From: Ruminococcaceae bacterium UBA7101
GTDB taxonomy: Bacteria > Bacillota > Clostridia > Oscillospirales > Acutalibacteraceae
NCBI GenBank assembly: GCA_002493325.1
Contig: DKYL01000061.1
Span: forward strand, 9,760 to 37,769
DNA length: 28,010 bases
Reading direction: 5' to 3'
The position numbers and the translations under genes were made by a program. Positions 16,197 through 24,700 of this stretch are shown one piece after another. Under the pieces are notes generated by a model. That model worked only from the letters and a program-made list of their open reading frames with translations. It was not told the DNA's origin and ran no database searches. How positions within the stretch are numbered: position 1 is the stretch's first letter; each line of letters starts with the position of its first letter.

Positions 16197-16455
16197 CGTC
16201 ATCACCTCCTATTTGACTGAAGCACTGAGGTTTGCAATAATAGTTTATTAAATCCTTTACAAACTCTCTTGCATTCTTACCCTCAATCATTCTTGCTGAA
16301 GACACAATATAAAATGCCGGTATAACCAGCAGCTTGAATTTAAAAGAAACACACATTGCCAGTATCATTACTCCGGCAATAATCAGTTCCCATACTGTGA
16401 ACCCCCACACTAAATAAGGTTCATTTAAACGTGGAGGTATTAAATCTTTATCCAT
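16189..16455 (-). CDS. prgI: PrgI-family transfer membrane protein
   Basis: An 88-aa protein with the PrgI family layout: a short polar N-terminus (DLIPPRLNEPYLVWGFT), two closely spaced membrane segments (about 18-36 and 40-56) and a short C-terminal tail. PrgI proteins are part of Gram-positive type IV secretion systems and lie just upstream of VirB4. AGGAG lies 5 bp before the ATG. The gene follows the VirB6-like gene by 8 bp and overlaps the next gene by 8 bp. Confidence 0.9.
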   Translation of the reverse strand: MDKDLIPPRLNEPYLVWGFTVWELIIAGVMILAMCVSFKFKLLVIPAFYIVSSARMIEGKNAREFVKDLINYYCKPQCFSQIGGDDDE

Positions 16456-16463
16456 AATTGCTC

Positions 16464-17294
16464 CTATCTGATTGCCATAATGCCAACTTGTGCTGCAATC
16501 GAACCAAAGTTACCTTGTGTACCGCTTGTCCAACCATACCTATTTAAAATTTTGCTTACTGCCGGCATTGCAAGCCAACACGCAAAACAAGGCACGATAT
16601 GATCAGCTCCGAAAAATGATGCACCCAGGAAAAACAGAATGTAAATAAATACATATGTTAATACGATAGATGCCATTTGTCTGAACCAATCCCCCATCTT
16701 CGTTGTATCTCCTCTGAGAATATCAGGGATATATAATGCTGCTGTAAAAATATGTACAAACATAACACCAAATCTTTTCAGTGAGCTCACGGCAAAAAAG
16801 ATAACTGAAAAAAGAATTATAATTAGAAAAATAACATTTAATAATGCTTTTATAGCAATATTTGAACCAATAACAGCATTTATAATTTCATCAATACTGA
16901 GTTCAAAATTATTAGCATCAATAGTTATACCAAAATAAGTAGTGATTTTATTTGACAATTCCATAGCCAGGACTGCAAGCCATCTTGCAAATCCTGCAAA
17001 GGCAAATGCTTTAGCTACATTCGTAAATACAACAGACCAATACACTGGTTTATCTGATGCTTTTTCCTCAGCAACATCTACAATCACAACTAATAATGCA
17101 ACACCGAAAACAAAATAATTTATCCAGGTGGAGAAATCCATAAATGCATCAATTATCTCATTTTCAAAGAAGGACAAAACATAGTTATTTATAAATGATA
17201 TTGCAAATGCTGCTAATGCAAGCAATTTTTCTTCAAGCCAGTCTATTAAACTATTAAAAAAATAGCCGGCTATATTTGTTACAACATTTCCCAT
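16464..17294 (-). CDS. VirB6/TrbL-like polytopic membrane protein
   Basis: A 276-aa protein with about six hydrophobic segments (near 25-45, 55-72, 90-110, 148-172, 180-195 and 208-232) and a Gly/Ala-rich C-terminus (TSGTQGNFGSIAAQVGIMAIR). Length, topology and the place between Maff2 and PrgI fit the VirB6-like channel component of Gram-positive systems. AGGA lies 9 bp upstream of the ATG, and the gap to the Maff2 gene is 3 bp. Sequence-level recognition is moderate; the context carries much of the assignment. Confidence 0.8.
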   Translation of the reverse strand: MGNVVTNIAGYFFNSLIDWLEEKLLALAAFAISFINNYVLSFFENEIIDAFMDFSTWINYFVFGVALLVVIVDVAEEKASDKPVYWSVVFTNVAKAFAFAGFARWLAVLAMELSNKITTYFGITIDANNFELSIDEIINAVIGSNIAIKALLNVIFLIIILFSVIFFAVSSLKRFGVMFVHIFTAALYIPDILRGDTTKMGDWFRQMASIVLTYVFIYILFFLGASFFGADHIVPCFACWLAMPAVSKILNRYGWTSGTQGNFGSIAAQVGIMAIR

Positions 17295-17297
17295 ATT

Positions 17298-17594
17298 TTA
17301 TTGTCCTACTACTAACCATAGCCAGGATTTGGCACTGGCTACCAATGCAATTATGACAACTATCACTACACAAGCAATAATATTTTTAGAATAATCGTCA
17401 CCATCTCTGTGTTTTTTAACACATTTTGCAATTGCAAAAAGCAATACACCGGCTAAAATCACCGATATAATCGGTATCGCTACATCATTTACCAAAAACT
17501 TAGTTGTATCAATTGCTTCATTTTTTGCTGCAGTAATACCTGCCTTTACATCTAAAAGCAAAGGATTATTAACAATTTCAATTAATTTACTCAA
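17298..17594 (-). CDS. Maff2-family small membrane protein
   Basis: A 98-aa protein with an amphipathic N-terminus and two hydrophobic segments (about 36-56 and 72-92), with IIACVVIVVIIALVASAKSW in the second. This is the pattern of the Maff2/DUF3852 family found in clostridial conjugation operons, and it resembles a VirB2- or VirB3-like channel subunit. It starts with TTG; AAAGGATGA lies about 7 bp upstream and the start overlaps the primase stop as TTGA. I see no in-frame ATG that would fit better. Confidence 0.85.
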   Translation of the reverse strand: MSKLIEIVNNPLLLDVKAGITAAKNEAIDTTKFLVNDVAIPIISVILAGVLLFAIAKCVKKHRDGDDYSKNIIACVVIVVIIALVASAKSWLWLVVGQ

Positions 17595-18598
17595 CGTGGT
17601 ATCATCCTTTCCGGTGCAAGTGGCTTTTGCACCTCTGATATTTGTTTATTTTGATTATTTTCCGGTTTAAAGGTACTGTTGGATAAAACCTGCAAATCAT
17701 TGTTGAAATCCTTTGTGTGCGGTATTTTATCCACTATTCGACCTTCATAACCGATTTCTCTCAGCTCACTTCTGGTCTTTTGTCTGTACGTTTTTCCGGC
17801 AGTATCATTGTCATATCCTAAATACACTGTATCGATTTGCGGATGCGACATTATGTAATTCAATACCGGGTTACGTGAAGGACCGCAAGTAGCTACATAG
17901 TCATATGCTTTCGGATCATAACCGTGCAACTCAAACATTGTCATTGCCGATGCACTATCAATTATGGCTTCCGTAACAAATAGTTTTGTGCTGCCATTAT
18001 CAACATACCAGGCACGAGAGAAATCACTGCCTTCTATAATTCTTGTAAAGGGTCTTTTCCTTCCCTCCGGTACAAAATTATTTGAGGCACGCTGAAAACA
18101 AAAGCTTTCTTTCCCCTCGTGATATCCAACAAATGTAACATTTCCCCTGACATCCTCATAAAGCATATGGCGTTTAAATAAATCTGTAACAACGGATTTA
18201 CTTAGGCATCTTTCTTTAGTCAGATATGCATATACTCTGCTGTATTTATCAGACTGTTTTTGCGGTAGCACTAATTCATTTTTCTTTTCCGACTGTGGTT
18301 TTGAGATATGTGGCTTTCGTTCTCTTTTCCAAGATGGATTGTCATTTAGCTCTTTGGCAAGCATTTTTATAGCTTCCTTATTGCTTATATCATAATAATA
18401 CTCTGCAAAATTGATTACATTAAGCCTTCGATTTTCTCCAGTACCGGGATGAAAATATGTATTATTATCGAATACACGAACGCTGCTGTGCTCTTTACAG
18501 CCATAACAATTGCCGATTCTGTAAAGTGTCCATCCGTGACGTTCCATATATTCCTTAAGGTCAATGCTTTCGAGGATTCTATCAACCGTTCTTCCCAT
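17591..18598 (-). CDS. DUF3991/TOPRIM primase-like protein
   Basis: A protein of about 335 aa with a small N-terminal CHC2-like metal-binding region (GNCYGCKEHSSVRVF) and a C-terminal TOPRIM domain. The TOPRIM acidic residues are visible in FVTEAIIDSASA (Glu) and YLGYDNDTAGK (Asp-x-Asp). The middle resembles DUF3991 proteins of ICEs. It probably primes second-strand synthesis or helps replication of transferred DNA, but the helicase and polymerase parts of full DnaG are absent. I chose the ATG at 18598 with GGAGA 6 bp upstream; the longer frame would begin with GTG inside a terminator hairpin. It is the first gene of the transfer operon. Confidence 0.85.
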   Translation of the reverse strand: MGRTVDRILESIDLKEYMERHGWTLYRIGNCYGCKEHSSVRVFDNNTYFHPGTGENRRLNVINFAEYYYDISNKEAIKMLAKELNDNPSWKRERKPHISKPQSEKKNELVLPQKQSDKYSRVYAYLTKERCLSKSVVTDLFKRHMLYEDVRGNVTFVGYHEGKESFCFQRASNNFVPEGRKRPFTRIIEGSDFSRAWYVDNGSTKLFVTEAIIDSASAMTMFELHGYDPKAYDYVATCGPSRNPVLNYIMSHPQIDTVYLGYDNDTAGKTYRQKTRSELREIGYEGRIVDKIPHTKDFNNDLQVLSNSTFKPENNQNKQISEVQKPLAPERMIPR

Positions 18599-18605
18599 AT
18601 ATTTC

Positions 18606-18643
18606 TCCAAAAAAATAAGTGCACAAAAGCTGTGCACTTATTT
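18606..18643 (-). terminator. Strong terminator abutting the primase ribosome site
   Basis: Perfect 13-bp arms AAATAAGTGCACA (18613-18625) and TGTGCACTTATTT (18631-18643) around a 5-nt loop. On the minus strand they are followed by a run of T that leads directly into GGAG of the next gene. It ends the surface-protein operon. I see no good promoter after it, so the transfer operon may depend on read-through. Confidence 0.85.
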
Positions 18644-18667
18644 CAGATATATTCAGTTTAAAAATAA

Positions 18668-20275
18668 TCAATTCATATAAGCGTTATACAAAGAATTGTA
18701 AGTCACAATTTGAATATCGTTTTCTAAGCAATACTGAATAACCTGCTCGATGAAATCAAGGTTAGTTGCTTCGTGGTTAACAAAAGCCTTGTAATGATAA
18801 CCCCATTTCCACCAGTTATTCATTTCTGTTTTAAAGGTTTCAATATCCGTTGTGTCGATATAAAATCTGCCCATTGTATAAGGCTCAATATATTTGTTTG
18901 GTCTGCCGCTCATATCGGAATATAAGTAGCCTGCAGCCTTGCAGGCAGCAAAGGTTTTGCTCCAGTCCTGCGTATCAGAATGAAGACCATCCTTTGTGCC
19001 GCCGGGATTCAAGTAACCATTAATAACAAAACCATTTTCCTCTAATGCCTTCTTGGTGTTGCTCATAACATTTATATAATCACTGTCAGAGCTTTCCGAG
19101 GTTAAAAGTCCTGTTGCATCATTATGTGCCAGTATCTCGTGACCGTTAGCCTGTGCCTTCAGCAATACTTCCTTTGCAGTTTCTCCTGAATTGGTTGTTC
19201 TGTTCAAATTTCCGGGAATGGTTGCAAAGTTAGCAGGAACATTGTATTTATCAAACAGCTCAACCACATCGCTTATATCCGGCAGTGTATCGTCAAAGCA
19301 CATAACGATATATTTATTATCATCATAATTGAGCAGCTTTGCTTCTGCATTTTCTACATTTGCACTGCCCATTTTCTCAAGCTTAAAATCACTGGTATGA
19401 TTATTTACTGTTGCCATTTCCATATAGCTGACACCGGCAGGAATTGTAATCTCAATGTCATTATGCTGAACATAGGAATAATCCACTGCTTCAGGATATT
19501 TCGCTACAACAGGAGAGTTGGTGCTTTCAACTCCGTTTCTTAAACAATACAGAGCCTGTGAGCCTTGTGTCCAGCCGCTGATTCTGTATTTCTCTCCCTC
19601 TTTAACCTTGATTGCATACACGGTTGCATCTGCTCTCGGAGTATACTGACCGTTCAGTCCGATGTTTCTGCCGTTGATAGCTGACAGCTTGGCTGTAACA
19701 TCACACCATAGGTTTTTAAGAGCTGCATAAGCGGTTACTGCATCATTAAAGGGGTCTTTCTGAATTGCCAATGCATGAAAGGACAATGTAATGCCTTCCT
19801 TAAGGGAATATGTACCGTCATCATTCTGCACGAGCATATCACTGTTGACAATGGATTCGTCATAGGAAACCGTATTATTCTGCAGCACAGCATATTTCTC
19901 TTCTGCAGATGAGCCGTCTGATTCACGGTAATACACATTTTCAAAACCCTCAAGCTTCTGCCATCCATCAGCAATTGCATATATAACAAGATTATCTGTA
20001 TTATCAGCTACCTCAACATACACATATGCAGGCACTGTTGTATGCACTGTAACAGTAGGGTCTTTTGCTTCGGAAGTACCGGGAATAATGTTATATTCTC
20101 CGCCGGTGCTTTCCTTCAGGTCAACGCTCACCTGATTTGCTGCAAAGGCATTTATAACATTGTCGGTATTACCCTGCAGATAGGCAAAGGTTGAACCTCC
20201 GACAACCATAGCAACTGCAAGAATAACTGCAATTGCAGAGGTTAATGCTTTTCTCTTTTTAGATTTTTCTGTCAT
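18668..20275 (-). CDS. TasA-like SipW substrate fused to a polysaccharide deacetylase domain
   Basis: A 535-aa secreted protein with three parts. Residues 1-50 form a SipW-type signal region (AIAVILAVAMVVGGSTFAYLQG, then NVINAFAANQVSVDL), followed by a TasA/camelysin-like domain to about 210. Residues 211-305 look like a small beta-sandwich, possibly sugar-binding. Residues 318-535 form a NodB-like deacetylase domain with the Asp pair FDD (327-329), a His motif GHEILAHND (378-386) and late VNHE (499-502). The second motif departs from the usual HSxxH/HTxxH, so activity is uncertain. AAGGAG lies 9 bp before the ATG, which overlaps the previous stop (ATGA). It may remodel wall polysaccharide or bind glycans at the mating contact. 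Confidence 0.85.
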   Translation of the reverse strand: MTEKSKKRKALTSAIAVILAVAMVVGGSTFAYLQGNTDNVINAFAANQVSVDLKESTGGEYNIIPGTSEAKDPTVTVHTTVPAYVYVEVADNTDNLVIYAIADGWQKLEGFENVYYRESDGSSAEEKYAVLQNNTVSYDESIVNSDMLVQNDDGTYSLKEGITLSFHALAIQKDPFNDAVTAYAALKNLWCDVTAKLSAINGRNIGLNGQYTPRADATVYAIKVKEGEKYRISGWTQGSQALYCLRNGVESTNSPVVAKYPEAVDYSYVQHNDIEITIPAGVSYMEMATVNNHTSDFKLEKMGSANVENAEAKLLNYDDNKYIVMCFDDTLPDISDVVELFDKYNVPANFATIPGNLNRTTNSGETAKEVLLKAQANGHEILAHNDATGLLTSESSDSDYINVMSNTKKALEENGFVINGYLNPGGTKDGLHSDTQDWSKTFAACKAAGYLYSDMSGRPNKYIEPYTMGRFYIDTTDIETFKTEMNNWWKWGYHYKAFVNHEATNLDFIEQVIQYCLENDIQIVTYNSLYNAYMN

Positions 20276-20592
20276 AATGATTTTCTCCTTGATTTTTTAT
20301 TATGAATAAATATTGTCAGAAACAAAGAAACAATAGCTATAGGTATATAAATATATCTATTAGCTGTATTCCCTGTTGCCGGGCTTTTTTTAACAGTATC
20401 TGATTTTGTTGTGCTGTTCTGCAGCGCAGTTGTTTCTTCACTTGTTGTAATTTCCGTTACGGTTTCACCGATAAACGTATTCTCACAGGCTGCCGAAACA
20501 GAAAAAACATAAGCTGCTGTTGAACCTGAATACATTCCTATAAACAAAGTCAGACAAAGCAGCAATGCCGCAGTTATTTTATGTACAGACAT
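20272..20592 (-). CDS. Short LPXTG-like wall-anchored SipW-type protein
   Basis: A 106-aa surface protein. The N-terminus is a signal peptide (ITAALLLCLTLFIGMYSGST) leading to SACENTFIGETVTEI, which resembles the N-terminal sequence after cleavage in TasA/SipW substrates. A Thr/Ser-rich spacer of about 25 residues follows. The C-terminus is a sorting signal: SPATG (70-74), a hydrophobic stretch and the basic tail KKSRRKSL. It is therefore probably sortase-linked to the wall, perhaps as an anchor for the TasA-like fibre. GGAG lies 9 bp before the ATG. Its stop overlaps the start of the TasA-deacetylase gene. Confidence 0.8.
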   Translation of the reverse strand: MSVHKITAALLLCLTLFIGMYSGSTAAYVFSVSAACENTFIGETVTEITTSEETTALQNSTTKSDTVKKSPATGNTANRYIYIPIAIVSLFLTIFIHNKKSRRKSL

Positions 20593-20606
20593 TTTTCATT
20601 TCTCCG

Positions 20607-21212
20607 TTAATTCGTAAAGAACTGACCGCAGGCTTCATTTACTGCCTCCTGCTGTGACAAGGCTTCCGTCTGAATAGCATAGGCGGTTACATTCACGGTT
20701 TTCTCGCCAAGCTCGGCAACGTCATCCTGTGTAAGCTCCTTTGAAACAGTCACCTGTGTAAATATGGGACTTAACACAACATCTTCAACTGCATTTTCTG
20801 CATCAACTGTTTCTTTATACAAATAAATTGTTTTGCTGCCTTCCTCTGCTACTGCAGACCAATCATCCGTATTGATATTCATTGAAAACAGATTATTGAG
20901 CTCATTTTCAACACAGAGAAATACATAACAAGGCACACTACCCTTAAGAACGGTAGGTGTCGGGTCTTTATCAAGAACAGCACCTGCAGCATATTTATAG
21001 CTGTTGGCGATGACACGTTCGCCGCCTTCGATTTTCTTTCCGTCAGTATCAACCTGAGCTTCATCCACAGTAACGGTGATTGCACCGCCTGCAAATGTGT
21101 TCACTACCTTTTCACTTTTTGACGATAACCAGGAATACGTCGGTGCAGCAAGACTTGCCGCAATAATAATCACTGCTGCAAAAACAGCTAAAAACCTTTT
21201 ACTTTTCTTCAT
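20607..21212 (-). CDS. TasA/camelysin-like SipW-dependent secreted protein
   Basis: A 201-aa secreted protein. The signal segment (RFLAVFAAVIIIAASLAAPTYSW) and the following VVNTFAGGAITVTVDEA are typical of SipW-dependent TasA/CalY-type matrix proteins. A beta-rich body follows, with PCYVFLCVEN as in TasA homologues (compare PAYVYVEV in the deacetylase fusion). TasA proteins assemble into extracellular fibres in Bacillus. The gene overlaps the end of the signal peptidase gene by 14 bp, so enzyme and substrate are coexpressed. Fibre formation here is inferred. Confidence 0.85.
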   Translation of the reverse strand: MKKSKRFLAVFAAVIIIAASLAAPTYSWLSSKSEKVVNTFAGGAITVTVDEAQVDTDGKKIEGGERVIANSYKYAAGAVLDKDPTPTVLKGSVPCYVFLCVENELNNLFSMNINTDDWSAVAEEGSKTIYLYKETVDAENAVEDVVLSPIFTQVTVSKELTQDDVAELGEKTVNVTAYAIQTEALSQQEAVNEACGQFFTN

Positions 21213-21732
21213 TCATTTCAACCTCATTTTTAGATTTGGATTTTTTCTTTTCTATCAAGTCAAGAATAACGGATGCTATTCCGATTATTGCAACAGAAGC
21301 AATACTATACGGCTTATTCTTATCGGCAATCAGAACTCTCATAACAGCGCCGACTCTCGGCACACCGAAAACAACCTTGCCGACCACATTACCCCACATC
21401 ACCGGGGCAGGGTCAGCAACATTGTTGTTATCTCCTTTCATAACAAAGGTCTGATGATCCGAATCAACAGAAACAACACGGTGTGTAACAAGCAAGCCGT
21501 CATTATTAAAAACATAGGTCACAACATCCCCGGCTTTAATTTCACCAGGGTCTGTTTCTTTTACAAAAATAAAGCTGTCAACCGGGTAAGCAGGAGCCAT
21601 ACTGTTACTTTCAACAGTAAAGCCCTGCAGACCGAACAGCTTTGCAGCTAAAAGTGCTGCTGCTATTATCACTGCTACTGTTACAATAAATGTTGATAAA
21701 AAACTGACCGCTTCTTTTCCTTTATTTTGCAT
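21199..21732 (-). CDS. sipW: SipW-type signal peptidase I
   Basis: A 177-aa membrane serine peptidase. An N-terminal membrane segment lies at about 9-32, then the catalytic Ser motif SNSMAPAYPVDSFIFV (Ser44), a THRVV motif with His in place of the usual Lys (the ER/SipW subtype), and the conserved GDNNNVADPAPV segment. A second membrane helix lies near 143-160 and the tail is basic. The His variant and the directly following TasA-like gene mark it as the SipW type that processes TasA-like precursors. AAGGAAG lies 7 bp before the ATG, and the gene overlaps the adhesin gene by 11 bp. Confidence 0.93.
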   Translation of the reverse strand: MQNKGKEAVSFLSTFIVTVAVIIAAALLAAKLFGLQGFTVESNSMAPAYPVDSFIFVKETDPGEIKAGDVVTYVFNNDGLLVTHRVVSVDSDHQTFVMKGDNNNVADPAPVMWGNVVGKVVFGVPRVGAVMRVLIADKNKPYSIASVAIIGIASVILDLIEKKKSKSKNEVEMNEEK

Positions 21733-24700
21733 TCAGTTTCTTCCTTTTGTATGCAGTACATAACAATGCAGCACCAAATGCAACACCGGCACTCAGAACA
21801 ATTGCATAGGCATCTGAGCTTGCATCATCAGCGCCGGTTTTAGGTGATTTCAATTCAGGGCGAGTGATCGTTACCGTCTGACCCACATCATTAATATCAG
21901 CGTGAGCAGTAAGCACGACACTATCTTTGTACAGAGTTTCAAAGACTACAAGCTCAGTTGTTTTCTTTATACCCGCAGAATCGAATTTGAATTCTACTTC
22001 TACTGTTCCATTTGCAGTCTTGGGAACAAACTTAACCTCTGAGGTTACAGACTTTCCGTTAACCTCAAACGGTTTGCCGGTTGACTTATCCATCAGAACA
22101 CCCTTGAGTATATATTCCGTACCGGGAACAAGATGCTTATAAGATACTTTATCGGTAATTGTGATTTCACCGGTCTTTGCGGTTTCCTTTTTGCCATCAA
22201 CAGAAGCAGTTGTATGAATTTCGGGTACCTTGTCATTTACAACAGTTAGTTCAATAAGCTGAGCACTGCTGTTAATCTGAACAGTATAAATTTCCGTATT
22301 TGGCAGATAACCCTCTGAAGGCTTTAGCTCTCGGATACACCATTCACCGAACGGCACATTATCAAAACTGAAAATACCATTCTTATCAGAAACAGCAGTA
22401 AGAATTGCGTTTTCTTCTATAAACTCAGTTTCATCATTTCTAAACAAACCGAACAGAGCACCCTCTACCGGCTTTTCTGTTTCTCTGTCCAGCTTCAAGC
22501 CTTTTACACTGCCGTAAATCAGTTTATTTTCGATAGGCTTTCCGTCATTCAGTTTAATTTCAATAGTCTTGATATCCTGACCCTGATATTCAGTAGTAAA
22601 TTCATACTTAGCGTCAGAAAGAATATAGTGACCGTCGGTTGCTATTTCTTTACCATACCAATTAAAACCAATAGGCAAATCACAGTCAAACGTGATATTG
22701 CCGTTTTTATCACAGTTTGCAGAACAGATTAAGCTGTCTTTCGGAATAACTGAACCGTCTGCAGCTGTAATATCTTCTTCTGAATAAACACCGAACTGAG
22801 CAGAAAGTATTTCATTGTTAATACCAATACCGAATATTTCGTTCTGCTCCATAATTTTAGAAAGTGAAACAGTTACCTTTTGTCTTTCATTGTAAACAGA
22901 AAGAGCAGTTGATGTTACGCTGACCTCCTGTCCGGCATAGGTCAATTCAACATCATACTGCTCTTTATTATTTATAAATTTTTCAGGGGCGGTCTTTTCT
23001 ATTACTGTGTATTTACCGAGATAAAGCTCCTTTGATTTGGCAATGCCATTATCGGCAGTTGTTATCTCATCCACAAGCTCGCCTTTTTCTGCTCTGACTG
23101 TTCCGTCAGGAGTAATTATATCCTCTGCAGCAAAAATTCGGAATACTGCACCCTCAAGATTTTCGATTTTATATAAAGGGGTATACAAACCGTTATCTTC
23201 AGAAACAGATGAGAATATTTCTCCTGTTTTGGTAATTTCAATAACACCCTTTTGAGGTGCATCCTTTGCCTTTACCATAACAACCGTTACGCCTGTATCG
23301 GTTGAACTGTTTTCCTGATTAATGCTGAACGGAATCGGTGTGCTGTCAAGAACATAACCATAAGGGGCTTGCACCTCAACAAGTGTATAATCCCCATAAG
23401 GCAGCTTTTCAGGTGTAATTAAATATCCTTCGCTGTTTGTATAGAAAGTATGAATTTCTGTTACTTCAGGATAGGTAAACTGCATTGTCACTCTGTGACC
23501 TTCTGCATCATAAATTTCAAAGCCTGCGCCGGCATAAGGAATTGTTTTTCCTGTTTCTGCATCGGATTTAACGACCTTGACATAGCTTTCAAAATTGGAA
23601 TTGTTAATAAGGAATTTATATGTCTGATTATCAGACTGAATAAACACATCGAAATCAGCAATAAACTCTCTGCCATCCCAGCCCTTCGTCTGATGCACGG
23701 TATAAACACCATAAGGAAGCAGCTTAGAGCTTGCAAAGCCGTCTGCATCACAAACGATTGTATCTTTTTCATCCTTATCTGCATTTGCATATGAACCGGC
23801 TGATTTTAAATAAATCTGAAATTCAGCACCCTTTTCAGGTGTTTCAATCTGTGTGCTGCCATCGTCGGTATGCTTAATAATTGAGATATTACCTTTGATG
23901 ACCTGCTCTGTAACCTTGCTTTCCAAAGTATTGTGCTCTACTTTGTACAGCTTCGGATCTGCGCCGACTTTATACACGGCACTGTTCACAAGATAGCCTT
24001 CACTTGCAGATATTTCCCGAATTGTCCAATCCGTACCGCAAGGGAAATAGTCCGTTGTAAAGGATGCATTTGCATCGGTAGTATAAGTAGCCATAAGCTC
24101 TTTACCCTTATACAGACCATAGACAGCACCTGCAAGACTTGCATCACCCTGAGCTGAACCTTTTTCAATATCAGATTTAACTACCTTAACACGGAACTTT
24201 TTCAGAATATTATTTACAGATTTGTTTGTAACCTTGTTCCATTCAATCGTTGTTTTTTGACCGGGCTGAACAACATATCTTATGTTGGTATCAACCTCTT
24301 CAAGTGTATAATTTGAGCCAATAAGAATATTCTTGAATGTTGCTTTACCATTTGAGCCGGTAACTGCATATTCATCAACCTTAATACCTACAAGAGAAGT
24401 ACCATACAAATGGAATTTTACGCCTTCATTATATCCGTCCTCAGATGTTTTGGTAACGGTTAAGTCACCTCGTCTGAGCCTGTTATCAAAATTCACAGTT
24501 GTTGTTTGTCCGCTTACAATAGTAACCTCTTTTGGCTCTTGAGGTACCCATCCCGGCTTTGTTTCCTCCGTGACAACATATTTGCCTGCAGACAAATCCT
24601 CAAGCTCAAATTCGCCCTTATTGTTTGTAACACAGACCTTGGAATAGTTATTGCCGGTAACGGTGAACTTAATACCTTCAACCTGTCCGTTCTCAGAGGT

